From a virus, in IMG/VR virus record IMGVR_UViG_3300034072_000812, positions 1 to 43,302 of that record: a DNA stretch of 43,302 nt; one strand, written 5' to 3'. Both the position numbers and the translations under genes were made by a program. Shown here piece after piece: positions 1-7,616 of the stretch. A model generated the notes under the pieces. It was not told the origin of the DNA. It worked only from the letters and a program-made list of their open reading frames with translations, and searched no databases. Every line of letters begins with the position of its first letter. Position 1 is the first letter of the stretch.

Positions 1-3
1 CCA

Positions 4-26
4 GCCCTGCAATGCGGGGCTTTTTT
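4..26 (+). terminator. Rho-independent terminator
   Basis: GCCCTGC and GCGGGGC pair as a 7-bp stem (one G-U) around an AAT loop, followed by six T. It lies just upstream of the methyltransferase gene. If the window is circular, it ends the transcript of the gene at 42801-43286. Confidence 0.75.
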
Positions 27-27
27 C

Positions 28-966
28 ATGGATGTTATGAATGAGCTTCATCTTTTCGCAGGCGCTGGTGGCGGCATCCTCGCAGGGCAGTTGCTTGGAC
101 ACAGAACAGTCTGCGCCGTCGAGTGGGAGCCTTACGCTCAGGCCGTGCTTGTGGCACGACAAAACGATGGAACCTTCCCGCCTTTCCCGATTTGGGATGA
201 CGTGCAAACCTTTGACGGAAAACCATGGCGCGGAATTGTTGACATCGTGGCTGGAGGGTTTCCGTGCCAAGACATCAGCGCTGCCGGGAGCGGCGCGGGA
301 CTTGACGGAGAACGCAGCGGAATGTGGCATCACATGGCCCGCATCATTGGCGAAGTTCGACCCAGATACGTCCTCGTGGAAAACAGCCCAGCTCTCACTT
401 CTCGGGGGCTTGGAAGAGTTCTCGGAGACTTGGCCGCGCTGGGGTTTGATGCGTGCTGGGGAGTGCTGGGAGCGTCAGACGTTGGTGCCCCGCACAAGCG
501 AGAGCGCATCTGGATTGTGGCAAACGCCCGTCGCAGACGACGCAGCGAACCGGGCGAATGGGAAGTGGAACAGTCGCGGGGAGCCGAAGCTGTCAGCGCA
601 AGTGATGTGGCCGACAGCGACTGTCTGCGGCAACTACAACCGCAAAGGTGCGAGTGCAACCAGTGGGGACGGCCTTGCAACAGCAGTAACGCAGCGCACC
701 TATCCGACAGCGACAGCGCACAAGGGATGGAGCCCGAACCACAACCTGGCGGACACGGACGACCGGCTGGACTACACAGTAGAGCGCGAGGCTTTCAACC
801 CTGGCCAGCAGACCCCGCCGATGCGCCTGAATCCGGCGTGGGTCGAGTGGTTGATGGGGTGGCCCATCGGTCACACCGAATTAAAGCCCTTGGAAACGGG
901 CAAGTGCCAATCTGCGCGGCAGTGGCATGGGCACTTCTTGGAGGCGCTAAGGAGTTTCATAAATGA
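28..966 (+). CDS. Phage DNA (cytosine-5) methyltransferase
   Basis: C5-cytosine DNA methyltransferase, predicted to transfer a methyl group from S-adenosylmethionine to cytosine in DNA. Visible motifs in order: AdoMet motif I FAGAGGG near residue 10, catalytic motif IV GGFPCQDIS with its Cys near residue 80, motif VI ENSPAL near 118, motif VIII KRERIW near 157, and the C-terminal motif X-like IKALGNGQVP near 290. The region between motifs VIII and X, normally the target-recognition part, is low in hydrophobics and rich in Arg, Ser, Asp and Pro, as expected of DNA constrained by a second frame. The start could be 28 or Met4 at 37; family members usually begin about there, and no strong ribosome site decides it. 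It ends in an ATGA overlap with the next gene. In phages such enzymes usually protect DNA from host restriction; no cognate nuclease is visible. Confidence 0.9.
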   Translation: MDVMNELHLFAGAGGGILAGQLLGHRTVCAVEWEPYAQAVLVARQNDGTFPPFPIWDDVQTFDGKPWRGIVDIVAGGFPCQDISAAGSGAGLDGERSGMWHHMARIIGEVRPRYVLVENSPALTSRGLGRVLGDLAALGFDACWGVLGASDVGAPHKRERIWIVANARRRRRSEPGEWEVEQSRGAEAVSASDVADSDCLRQLQPQRCECNQWGRPCNSSNAAHLSDSDSAQGMEPEPQPGGHGRPAGLHSRARGFQPWPADPADAPESGVGRVVDGVAHRSHRIKALGNGQVPICAAVAWALLGGAKEFHK

Positions 967-970
967 GTAA
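41..970 (+). CDS. Overprinted Trp-rich phage protein in the +1 frame of the methyltransferase
   Basis: A 309-codon reading frame lies almost wholly inside the methyltransferase gene, shifted by one base. Its product is rich in tryptophan and carries motifs I recognise from standalone phage proteins of unknown function: FSETWPRWG near residue 128, WPTATVCGNYNRKG near 190, and LNPAWVEWLMGWP near 265 followed by LKPLETGKC. The DNA for this last motif also encodes methyltransferase motifs IX-X. The start codon at 41 follows an in-frame TGA at 38-40 and overlaps the possible methyltransferase ATG at 37. The stop TAA at 968 lies inside the next gene. Nothing in the window shows it is translated. 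The open length and motif match make it more than a shadow, but the function is unknown. Confidence 0.6.
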   Translation: MSFIFSQALVAASSQGSCLDTEQSAPSSGSLTLRPCLWHDKTMEPSRLSRFGMTCKPLTENHGAELLTSWLEGFRAKTSALPGAARDLTENAAECGITWPASLAKFDPDTSSWKTAQLSLLGGLEEFSETWPRWGLMRAGECWERQTLVPRTSESASGLWQTPVADDAANRANGKWNSRGEPKLSAQVMWPTATVCGNYNRKGASATSGDGLATAVTQRTYPTATAHKGWSPNHNLADTDDRLDYTVEREAFNPGQQTPPMRLNPAWVEWLMGWPIGHTELKPLETGKCQSARQWHGHFLEALRSFINE

Positions 971-1376
971 CGCCGCATACAAGAAATGGTACGAAGCAAA
1001 CATTGATCGTGCGAGATTGTTAAAGCGCCAGTCAATGCGGCGTCTTCGCGCAGAGAACCCAGAGAAATACAACGCTCAATCAAAGGCTGCGAAGGCCAAG
1101 GAGCGCGAGCGGCTTTTTGAAATATATGGGCACGAGTGCGTCAGGTGTGGTTTTAGCGATAAGCGAGCTTTGACGCTAGATCACATTCACAACAACGGAA
1201 ACATAGAGCGGGCAGAGCTAGGCGAGCGCGGCGTGTATCGCAAAGCAAAAGCATTTCACCAGCCAGATATGTACCAAATCCTTTGTATGAACTGCCAGTT
1301 CATAAAAAGGACAGAGGACAGAACATCGAACCAGCATAGGCCACGCGAGTGGCAGCAGCAGCATTCCGATTGCTGA
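963..1376 (+). CDS. HNH endonuclease-like protein
   Basis: 137 aa. An Arg/Lys-rich N-terminal helix (residues 1-50) precedes a compact zinc-type nuclease fold: CVRCGF near residue 60, LDHIHNNG near 72 (the His of an HNH motif), and ILCMNCQFIK near 108, so two CxxC pairs flank the His/Asn centre. Proteins of this build occur widely in phages as free-standing HNH nucleases. The ATG overlaps the methyltransferase TGA as ATGA, which suggests translational coupling. A terminator follows at 1395. Confidence 0.75.
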   Translation: MSNAAYKKWYEANIDRARLLKRQSMRRLRAENPEKYNAQSKAAKAKERERLFEIYGHECVRCGFSDKRALTLDHIHNNGNIERAELGERGVYRKAKAFHQPDMYQILCMNCQFIKRTEDRTSNQHRPREWQQQHSDC

Positions 1377-1394
1377 CGCCTTAAACACTTCAAC

Positions 1395-1417
1395 AGCCCC
1401 GCACGCCGGGGCTTTTT
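1395..1417 (+). terminator. Rho-independent terminator
   Basis: AGCCCCG and CGGGGCT form a perfect 7-bp stem with a CACGC loop, followed by a T run. It separates the methyltransferase/HNH pair from the next set of overlapping small genes. The same style of GC hairpin recurs at 5418, 9939 and 10270. Confidence 0.8.
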
Positions 1418-1434
1418 CAATTCTGGAGACAGCA

Positions 1435-1722
1435 ATGAGCTTTGAGCTACTGATGCGCGACTGCGCAGCCGAAGAAGACCGCCGATCAAAACGCGACGAG
1501 CTGATGCAGATTGAAGAAGCCCGCCTCGCTGCCGTTGCCGTCTTTGAAGCACGGCTCGGCAAGTACGACCGCTTGCTAGACGGCCTCAGCTACCGCGATC
1601 ACGATGACCAAGTGATTGCCGCACTGATGGACGCTTGCGCTGCCGGTGTGCCGTCGTGCATTGCAGTGGTGAAAGCGCTGGCAGACAAGCATGGTTATCA
1701 CACAGCGGAGATTGACGAATGA
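1435..1722 (+). CDS. Hypothetical phage protein (helical, 95 aa)
   Basis: 95 aa, charged and predicted mostly helical (residues 8-45 rich in Glu, Arg and Ala), with no recognised domain. TGGAGA lies a suitable distance before the ATG. The stop overlaps the next start, so it opens a run of four tightly coupled genes (1435-2822). Function unknown. Confidence 0.65.
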   Translation: MSFELLMRDCAAEEDRRSKRDELMQIEEARLAAVAVFEARLGKYDRLLDGLSYRDHDDQVIAALMDACAAGVPSCIAVVKALADKHGYHTAEIDE

Positions 1723-2024
1723 ACGACACCACCAACAACGGCGGGCCTGCGTTTCCGGCCTCTTACTACACGGATGACGGAGAGTGGGCAAAAAGAGATG
1801 GCATGACCCTGCGCCAATACGCCGCCATCAAGCTGCGCGTCCCCAACAGCGGCACCGATTGGCTGGACGCAATGATCGTGGCGGCCAAGCGTGACGAACT
1901 GGCAGCGAAGGCGATGCAGTCCTATCTTTTGGACAAAGACCGGGACAGCTTCACTTTTGAACAATGGGCGAATGCCGCCTACGAAATGGCAGACGCAATG
2001 CTCGAAGCAGGGGGACAAGCATGA
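1719..2024 (+). CDS. Phage hypothetical protein of the GMTLRQYAA type
   Basis: 101 aa. The pattern GGPAFPASYY near the N-terminus, GMTLRQYAAIK near residue 28, and a C-terminal WANAAYEMADAML helix is one I recognise from many small phage proteins of unknown function, usually in early accessory gene clusters. It starts by ATGA overlap with the preceding gene and ends just after the start of the next one. No catalytic or membrane features are seen. Confidence 0.75.
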   Translation: MNDTTNNGGPAFPASYYTDDGEWAKRDGMTLRQYAAIKLRVPNSGTDWLDAMIVAAKRDELAAKAMQSYLLDKDRDSFTFEQWANAAYEMADAMLEAGGQA

Positions 2025-2308
2025 CCCGCGCCCCCTCATACCTAGACGACAACACCCGCACCTTCGCCCGCACCTGCCCCGGCTTCGGGAAGACGCAGGC
2101 ACAGCAGGCCGTGGCAATCGAGGTGTACCGCACACCGCTGTGGAAGCGCGCCGTGTGGGCCTTCTGCCGTCATGGCTGGCTGCTCATTCCCGCAGTGCTG
2201 GCTGTGCTGGTTTTCAGCGGCTGCACAAGCGATGTGGACACGTATGCAGCGGTGCAGGCTGATCTGGCTGATGCGATTCACCAGGCTGCGAAGGAGGCGG
2301 GGAAATGA
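2021..2308 (+). CDS. Small membrane protein with lipobox-like motif
   Basis: 95 aa. A charged N-terminal half is followed by one hydrophobic segment (about residues 52-66, LLIPAVLAVLVFSGC) and a short helical tail. VFSGC resembles a lipoprotein box, but the hydrophobic segment lies far from the N-terminus for a signal peptide, so a single-pass membrane protein is the safer call. The start at 2021 follows GGGGACA, and the gene overlaps both neighbours by four bases. An alternative is a lysis accessory, but the true lysis genes lie at 11.7-12.9 kb. Confidence 0.6.
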   Translation: MTRAPSYLDDNTRTFARTCPGFGKTQAQQAVAIEVYRTPLWKRAVWAFCRHGWLLIPAVLAVLVFSGCTSDVDTYAAVQADLADAIHQAAKEAGK

Positions 2309-2724
2309 CCAACTATCGCAAAACCGAGGATTGGAAGCGCGAAGGAAAAGGCTTTCTAGTAGTCGTGAACCACTACACCTCGCCAATGCGCGAAGAGCCC
2401 GCGTGCTACGACAGCGAGGGGCCGCACCGTTGGTGTGTGTACGCCTACATCTACCCGAGCCACCCGCACTTTGTCGCGTTTGATGGCACGGAAACGATGT
2501 GGCAACCAGCCGCCTCCATGATGCCGCTGCACGGTGGGCCAAGCCTGCTGCGCGTGCACACAAAGCACCCAGACCACGCTGTTACGAGCTATCAAGTGGG
2601 CGCGGATTACCACCACCTGCACGACACCGCCTACACGCGGATGGCGAATGAGCAGGAGGCTTTCAGCGTCTTTGCTGATGCTGACGAATTGTTCGACTGG
2701 CTTAGTGAAAGGCCATTGGTATGA
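2305..2724 (+). CDS. Hypothetical phage protein (139 aa)
   Basis: 139 aa, rich in His, Tyr and Trp, with no transmembrane segment. It has a mixed beta-like body (RWCVYAYIYPSHPHF near residue 42) and a C-terminal acidic helix ending ADELFDWLSERPLV. It starts and ends in ATGA overlaps, so it belongs to the coupled cluster 1719-2822. I do not recognise a named family. Confidence 0.65.
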   Translation: MTNYRKTEDWKREGKGFLVVVNHYTSPMREEPACYDSEGPHRWCVYAYIYPSHPHFVAFDGTETMWQPAASMMPLHGGPSLLRVHTKHPDHAVTSYQVGADYHHLHDTAYTRMANEQEAFSVFADADELFDWLSERPLV

Positions 2725-2822
2725 ACCGCCTAAAAGAGTTCGCCGCCCTGTACCACATCTATCGCCAGTGCCACAAGCCCATCGCAGCCGCTCGGTATGC
2801 GTGGATTGTGTCGGGCGGGTGA
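2721..2822 (+). CDS. Very small phage protein (33 aa)
   Basis: 33 codons beginning MNRLKEFAALYHIYRQCHK and ending YAWIVSGG. Basic amphipathic proteins of this size and pattern (RLxEFxALYxxYR then ARxAW) recur in phage early clusters. Its ATG overlaps the preceding TGA. Function unknown. Confidence 0.6.
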   Translation: MNRLKEFAALYHIYRQCHKPIAAARYAWIVSGG

Positions 2823-2848
2823 TTCAACAAACATGAATTGAGGATGAC

Positions 2849-3415
2849 ATGAACGCAACCACGAAAGCCGAGGCCGATGTGCTGGAGGTGTGGCTCCCAA
2901 TATCGGGCTACGCAGGGCTGTATTCGGTGAGCAACTTAGGCCGAATCCGCAGTGAGCCGAAAAATGTGATCCGATGTAACGGGGTTGTATGCCCCATGCC
3001 GCAAAAGATCCGACGACCTGCATTAGGAGCTAACGGATACCTGAGCCTGGGGCTTGTGAATGCCAGCGGAGTGCGGCGCACGCACTACGTCCACACATTG
3101 GTTCTAGAGCACTTTGATTCACCCCGTCCAGATGGCATGGATGCGTGTCATTGCGACGGCAACAAGATGCACAACGCAATAGCCAACCTGCGCTGGGACA
3201 CAAGGTCTGGAAATCACGCCGACAAGATGCAGCACGGGACAGCGACCATAGGGGAGAACCACCCAATGCGCAAGCTAACCAATGAAAAGGTCTTGGCGAT
3301 GCGAAATAGGCGGGCGGAAGGTGCATCAGTGACACAGCTTGCAAAAGAGTTTGACGTATCGCGCATGACTGCGCACAGGGCCGCAACTGGCCGCAGCTGG
3401 AGCCATATCACATGA
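2849..3415 (+). CDS. NUMOD4-HNH homing endonuclease
   Basis: 188 aa. Residues 12-35 (EVWLPISGYAGLYSVSNLG) are a clear NUMOD4 module. Residues 80-125 form an HNH_3-type nuclease: HTLVLEHF, CHCDGNKMHN, NLRWDTRSGNHADK. The C-terminus (about 140-185) is a helix-turn-helix of the type VTQLAKEFDVSRMTAHRAATG, probably for DNA site recognition. Such proteins are free-standing homing endonucleases that spread by cutting alleles lacking them. GAGGATG precedes the start, and the end overlaps recT by ATGA. It probably entered upstream of the recombination module. Confidence 0.9.
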   Translation: MNATTKAEADVLEVWLPISGYAGLYSVSNLGRIRSEPKNVIRCNGVVCPMPQKIRRPALGANGYLSLGLVNASGVRRTHYVHTLVLEHFDSPRPDGMDACHCDGNKMHNAIANLRWDTRSGNHADKMQHGTATIGENHPMRKLTNEKVLAMRNRRAEGASVTQLAKEFDVSRMTAHRAATGRSWSHIT

Positions 3416-4332
3416 ACGCCATCACAACCATTGAGCAGTTCGTTTACGGGGCTGAGTCCAGCTTCCAAAGCGTGCTGGTTGACCGCTCCATCAACTTCGA
3501 GCGCGAAGCCGGTTTCGCCATTCAGATACTGACCTCGGGCGACTACATCGCCAAGCTGGCAGCTGGCGACCGGCAATCTGTCGTCAATGCCGTGACCAAC
3601 ATCGCGGCCATCGGCATCAGTCTGAACCCGGCAAAAAAGCAGGCCTACCTGGTGCCGCGCAAGGGCAAGATTTGCCTGGACATCAGCTACATGGGCTTGA
3701 TTGACTTGGCGATTGATTCCGGTTCGATCATGTGGGCGCAGGCCGCGCTGGTGCATGCCAACGACGCCTTCACGCTCAACGGCTTTGACAAGCCACCAAC
3801 GCACTCATTCAACCCGTTCTCCAAGGAGCGCGGCGAAATGGTGGGCGCCTACGTTGTGGTGAAGATGCACAGCGGCGACTACCTCACCGAGTGCATGAGC
3901 CGCGAGGAAATCGACGCAATCAAAAACCGCTCCGAATCGGTGAAGGCCGGGAAGACCTCGCCATGGGACACCGACTATGGCGAAATGGCGAAGAAGACGG
4001 TGGTCAAGCGGGCCTACAAATACTGGCCCAAATCCGACCGCCTCGATCAAGCCATCCACCACCTGAACACCGATGGCGGCGAAGGGCTGGCAACGCTGAC
4101 AAAGCCTGCAGCGGTTGACCCCACGCCCATCATCGAAGGCGCCCGCGCAACGAAGACGGTGGACGAACTCAACGCCTACTGGGCAGAGCACAACGGCAAG
4201 CTGGCAAACGACCTGGCAGCGCACGATGCGCTCAAGAAGGCATGCCAAGCGCACAAGAAACGGCTGGCCGCAGAAGCCGCAAAGAACGAAGCAACTGATG
4301 TGGAGGTGAAAGATGCCGTGGCTACAGCTTGA
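3412..4332 (+). CDS. recT: RecT-family single-strand annealing protein
   Basis: 306 aa. RecT-type recombinase that anneals complementary single strands produced by the partner exonuclease. Typical sequence includes IGISLNPAKKQAYLVPR near residue 66, ISYMGLIDLA near 92, GAYVVVKMHSGD near 145, and TDYGEMAKKTVVKRAYKYWP near 190. The C-terminal 70 residues are charged and Ala/Lys-rich, as usual. It is followed at a 20-bp overlap by a YqaJ exonuclease gene and then SSB, a standard phage double-strand-break recombination set. Confidence 0.93.
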   Translation: MNAITTIEQFVYGAESSFQSVLVDRSINFEREAGFAIQILTSGDYIAKLAAGDRQSVVNAVTNIAAIGISLNPAKKQAYLVPRKGKICLDISYMGLIDLAIDSGSIMWAQAALVHANDAFTLNGFDKPPTHSFNPFSKERGEMVGAYVVVKMHSGDYLTECMSREEIDAIKNRSESVKAGKTSPWDTDYGEMAKKTVVKRAYKYWPKSDRLDQAIHHLNTDGGEGLATLTKPAAVDPTPIIEGARATKTVDELNAYWAEHNGKLANDLAAHDALKKACQAHKKRLAAEAAKNEATDVEVKDAVATA

Positions 4333-4960
4333 CCAGGGTTCGGAGGAATGGCTAACAGCGCGGCGTGGAAAAATCACCGGCAGTCGATTCAAGGATGCGC
4401 GCGACAAGCTCAAGGGCGGACAGCCGTCTAAGGCGTGCCTCGGGTATGCCATGGACATTGCCCGCGAGCGCATCGGAGGCAGCGCGCCGCCCAAGTTCCA
4501 GAACGCAGCCATGCGTACTGGCACCGAGCAAGAGCCATTCGCCCGCGCCATGTACGAAGCGCGCACAGGGCACATGGTGGAAGAAGCCGGGTTCTATCTG
4601 TCCGACGACGCGGTGTTCGGCCTGAGCCCTGACGGCCTGATCGATGACGACGGCGTGCTGGAAATCAAGACCATGGTCAGCAGCGACACCCTTTTCACTG
4701 CCGTGGCCGATGGCGACCTTTCGGCCTACATGGACCAGTGCCTGGGCTACCTGTGGTTGCTGGGCCGCCAGTGGGTGGATCTGGTCCTGTGGTGCCCGGA
4801 CCTGAACCACATGGTCATCAAGCGCATCGCCCGCGACGAAGACGCCATCGAGGCACTGGAAGCCGACCTCATGGCTTTCGCGCGCCTTGTGACGCAGTAC
4901 GAAACCACCCTGCGCACCGCCATTAAATCAACCACCGAGACGGCACTGGAGGCCGCATAA
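4313..4960 (+). CDS. YqaJ-family (lambda Exo-like) viral recombinase exonuclease
   Basis: 215 aa. PD-(D/E)XK exonuclease of the YqaJ/lambda Exo family, predicted to digest the 5' strand of double-stranded ends and load RecT. Landmarks: GSEEWLTARRGKITGS at residues 9-24, GTEQEPFAR near 69 (the conserved Glu), GLSPDGLI near 103, EIKT near 117 (the metal-binding catalytic core), and MDQCLGYLWLLG near 141. A strong GGAGGTGAAAG lies before the ATG, inside the 3' end of recT. Confidence 0.92.
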   Translation: MPWLQLDQGSEEWLTARRGKITGSRFKDARDKLKGGQPSKACLGYAMDIARERIGGSAPPKFQNAAMRTGTEQEPFARAMYEARTGHMVEEAGFYLSDDAVFGLSPDGLIDDDGVLEIKTMVSSDTLFTAVADGDLSAYMDQCLGYLWLLGRQWVDLVLWCPDLNHMVIKRIARDEDAIEALEADLMAFARLVTQYETTLRTAIKSTTETALEAA

Positions 4961-4964
4961 AACC

Positions 4965-5396
4965 ATGGCAACACTTACCGGACTTTTCACCCTTGGCCGC
5001 GATGCGGAAACCCGCGTAACCCAAGGCGGTACAACCGTCGTGCAATTGGCCGTGGCCTACAACTACGGGCGCAAAGGCGAAGATGGCAAGAAGCCTAGCC
5101 AGTGGGTGCGCGCATCCATGTTCGGCAAGCAGGCCGAAACGCTGGCACCGTATCTGACCAAGGGCAAGCAAGTCTCTCTGGTTATTCGTGACCTGCACAT
5201 AGCCACGTTTCAAAAGCAAGACGGCAGCACCGGGACTTCACTGGAGGGTGTGGCCGATTTTGACGACTTTGCACGCGGCCCGAAGCAAGAGGGCGCGGCT
5301 CCAGCCCCGGCCCCGCGTCCTGCGCCAGCACCGCCCCCTGCGCAACGCTCTGCGGGCAGTGGCTTTGACGACATGGACGACGACATTCCATTCTGA
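4965..5396 (+). CDS. ssb: Single-stranded DNA-binding protein
   Basis: 143 aa. The OB-fold part spans residues 1-105 (LTGLFTLGRDAETR at the start, QWVRASMFGKQAETL near 45, GVADFDDF near 85). A Pro/Ala linker and the acidic tail DDMDDDIPF follow. The tail is the signature by which SSBs recruit repair and replication proteins. It lies five bases after the exonuclease gene. A terminator at 5418 closes the recombination module. Confidence 0.9.
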   Translation: MATLTGLFTLGRDAETRVTQGGTTVVQLAVAYNYGRKGEDGKKPSQWVRASMFGKQAETLAPYLTKGKQVSLVIRDLHIATFQKQDGSTGTSLEGVADFDDFARGPKQEGAAPAPAPRPAPAPPPAQRSAGSGFDDMDDDIPF

Positions 5397-5417
5397 CCAC
5401 CCCGCACCCCACCCCCA

Positions 5418-5440
5418 AGCCCTCCCCGTGAGGGCTTTTT
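5418..5440 (+). terminator. Rho-independent terminator after ssb
   Basis: AGCCCTC and GAGGGCT pair over 7 bp with a CCCGT loop, followed by TTTTTCTTT. It ends the recT-exo-ssb unit. The next gene starts within this T run. Confidence 0.8.
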
Positions 5441-5444
5441 CTTT

Positions 5445-5963
5445 ATGACCATGCCAAGAAAAGTGCACACGACAGAAAGCCTACTTGCCCGCGCAGATGA
5501 ATTTGGGGACTGCCTGATCTGGAACGGCTACATGGCAAACAACACACCTTATGTCTTCCACGAAGGAAAGATGACCAGCGTAAGGGGTTTGCTGTGGAAG
5601 CTGTCTGGCAAGAAGGTCCCAGATGAAAAGGTGTACTACCGGGCAATCTGTCAACAGGATGGATGCGTCAACCCTGCGCACATCCGATGCGACACCGAGG
5701 CTGACCATATGAAAAGACTCGCGCAACCTGAACTGAGGACGGCTGCAGGCGAGGCTATCCGAGCGGCAAAGATTTCTCAGCACAAACGGAAGCTGAGCCG
5801 GATCACGGAGGAAACCATTCAGGAAATTCTCCACAGCAACGAAACAGGCCCTGAGATTGAGCGACGCCTGGGAATCAGCAGATCGCTGGTTAGCCAGTAC
5901 CGCAGGGGCAGGCTTGGAGCAACCAGGGCGAGCAACCCATTTCAGGGCCTTGGCGCCCGTTGA
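5445..5963 (+). CDS. HNH-like endonuclease with C-terminal helix-turn-helix
   Basis: 172 aa. The centre contains the cysteine/His pattern of small phage HNH nucleases: AICQQDGCVNPAHIRCDTEADH near residues 66-87, where CVNPAHI is the usual loop. The C-terminal 50 residues (ITEETIQEIL, ERRLGISRSLVSQYRRGR) form a homeodomain-like HTH. I see no clear first catalytic His, so activity is uncertain. The start is 5445 or 5451; neither has a good ribosome site because the preceding terminator sits there. Confidence 0.7.
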   Translation: MTMPRKVHTTESLLARADEFGDCLIWNGYMANNTPYVFHEGKMTSVRGLLWKLSGKKVPDEKVYYRAICQQDGCVNPAHIRCDTEADHMKRLAQPELRTAAGEAIRAAKISQHKRKLSRITEETIQEILHSNETGPEIERRLGISRSLVSQYRRGRLGATRASNPFQGLGAR

Positions 5964-5976
5964 GCAAGGATTCCCC

Positions 5977-6543
5977 ATGACCGATAAAACAGACAGCAAG
6001 GAGCGCGAGGCGTTTGAAGCTTGGTATTGCGACCAGATGCGGGCCGCAGGCTACAACGCGGACGAAGGCATTGCACAACTGCGCGAGGGCAACCACTACG
6101 GCAAAGAGCGCGTGATGCTCAACGGAAAGTGGGAAGGCTGGCAGGCCCGCGCCTCTCTCGCAGCAAGTGCGGGGAGTGAGCCAGTGGCGCAACTGGCCGC
6201 AGAGCGAGATGAGCTATTCCAAGCGGCAATCGACTTCATCCGAACCCTGACGGGCATGGAGCCGCCGCCTATTGAAGTAGCACCTCCCGAAGTGTTCGCA
6301 CCATTCCATGCGTTTGTGAACACCATACAAGCCATCACCAATAAACGCAACAGCCCTCCGCGAGAGGGAATGGTGATGGTCCCAAAGGAGCCGACTCACC
6401 ACATGCTTAACGCCGCCGCCAGTGCATACGAGGACGCAAGGCAGTCGCTGGGTGCTTACAACGCGCCATGGGCTGCTTACCGCGCCATGCTGGAAGTCGC
6501 CGCCCCACCAACCTCATCTGCGGATAGCAGAAAGGGGGAGTGA
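5977..6543 (+). CDS. Modular phage accessory protein (EAFEAWY / WQAR type)
   Basis: 188 aa. The N-terminal module KEREAFEAWYCDQM to KWEGWQARASLA, a coiled-coil stretch EPVAQLAAERDELFQAAIDF, and a C-terminal module with VPKEPTHHMLNAAASAYED and AAYRAMLEVAAPP are mosaic pieces that recur in proteobacterial phage hypothetical proteins, also parts of the genes at 6704 and 7613. The start at 5977 is chosen because the module begins there. Function unknown. Confidence 0.7.
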   Translation: MTDKTDSKEREAFEAWYCDQMRAAGYNADEGIAQLREGNHYGKERVMLNGKWEGWQARASLAASAGSEPVAQLAAERDELFQAAIDFIRTLTGMEPPPIEVAPPEVFAPFHAFVNTIQAITNKRNSPPREGMVMVPKEPTHHMLNAAASAYEDARQSLGAYNAPWAAYRAMLEVAAPPTSSADSRKGE

Positions 6544-6707
6544 TGACTGACCAAAAGCTCCACTACGAAAACATGGGCGGATTGCTTATCCGCCGTGACG
6601 GCTTACTGCACTGGCGGTGCCCAGACTGCAAGGCCGAAGGCGCCTCCAAAAAGGTGCTGCGCGTCTGCCCACAGTGCAAGCAACCAGACAAGAAAGACCC
6701 ATCATGA
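6543..6707 (+). CDS. Small zinc-ribbon protein (54 aa)
   Basis: 54 aa with two CxxC knuckles, WRCPDCK near residue 25 and RVCPQCKQP near 40, spaced as in a zinc ribbon. The ATG overlaps the preceding stop, and its stop overlaps the next ATG, so it is embedded in a coupled operon. It probably binds nucleic acid or protein. No family name is assigned. Confidence 0.7.
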   Translation: MTDQKLHYENMGGLLIRRDGLLHWRCPDCKAEGASKKVLRVCPQCKQPDKKDPS

Positions 6708-7393
6708 CAAACCAACAAGGGGCGCCAGAAGCGCTGCGGCTGGCGGATGCCATCAAGGCCAGTGGCCAATTCACAAATCTGCACACGCTAGACGAAGCAT
6801 CCGCCGAACTGCGCCGCCAGCACGCCCGCATCACAGAGCTTGAGGCAGAGCTGGAAGCCGCGGGCGCTGGCGGTGTGAGTGGGCCGCTGATGGGCCGTGC
6901 CTCCCTCTCAGCAAATGCAGGGGAGCCGCGCAAAGTCTTCCTGGTGGCTACGGGCGAGGAGCACGAGGGCGAGGCGACCTACACGCGGTACGACGACAAG
7001 CCGCCGCCGCTCTGTGATTCGGAATGCCTGTTTGCCGCCCCACCTACAGCACAAGCGGAAGGGTGGACGGCCACAGCGCAGCACCAGACTTATCGCTGCA
7101 AGATCAAGTCGCGCAAGCAGATCGACAAGGAAATCCCCAGAGATCAGCAAGGCTGGTGGGCCGATGTCGCCGCAGGTCAAAAGTTGCTGCTCAGGCCAGC
7201 GGTGCAGGCAGACATTGACCGATGCCATCTGGGCGGGCGCCGCAGCAAGAACCCTGATGACTACATGTGCGAAACGCAGACCAACGGATCGTTGGTTTCC
7301 AAGATCGCACTGGAATACATGCATCCAGAGCAAAACGTGTTTGCAGCCGTCCCACCCCTTCCCACATCAGCCGAGGGGTTGGAGCATGGGTGA
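6704..7393 (+). CDS. Modular phage hypothetical protein (229 aa)
   Basis: 229 aa. It begins APEALRLADAIKASG, then a helical stretch AELRRQHARITELEAELEAA (coiled coil), a middle part VFLVATGEEHEGEATYTRYDD, and a C-terminal part with YRCKIKSRKQIDKEIPR. The first 60 residues match a mosaic module common in phage accessory genes. It is joined by ATGA to the zinc-ribbon gene and overlaps the next gene by eight bases. Function unknown. Confidence 0.65.
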   Translation: MTNQQGAPEALRLADAIKASGQFTNLHTLDEASAELRRQHARITELEAELEAAGAGGVSGPLMGRASLSANAGEPRKVFLVATGEEHEGEATYTRYDDKPPPLCDSECLFAAPPTAQAEGWTATAQHQTYRCKIKSRKQIDKEIPRDQQGWWADVAAGQKLLLRPAVQADIDRCHLGGRRSKNPDDYMCETQTNGSLVSKIALEYMHPEQNVFAAVPPLPTSAEGLEHG

Positions 7394-7616
7394 CACAGGC
7401 TACTTCTACATGGGCATGCGCATCCACACCAGCCCGCACGCGATCAAGCTCAGAAAAGCCGTGCAACTGGTGCGCCACCCAATCAGAAAGCGCCGCCGCA
7501 ATTGGGCCGTCAAGGTGACTTGGCACGAGGACCCCGCCATCTTTGTTCTGAACAGCACCACGCTGATTTGCCATCCAGCCATCTATCAAAAGTTCCAGAA
7601 GGAATTCTCGCCATGA
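7386..7616 (+). CDS. Small basic hypothetical protein (76 aa)
   Basis: 76 aa, beginning MGDTGYFYMGMRIH, with a very basic centre (VRHPIRKRRRNWAVKVTW) and an aromatic end. No domain is recognised. It starts inside the previous gene and its stop overlaps the next ATG. The strong positive charge fits a nucleic-acid-binding role, but that is only inference. Confidence 0.55.
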   Translation: MGDTGYFYMGMRIHTSPHAIKLRKAVQLVRHPIRKRRRNWAVKVTWHEDPAIFVLNSTTLICHPAIYQKFQKEFSP

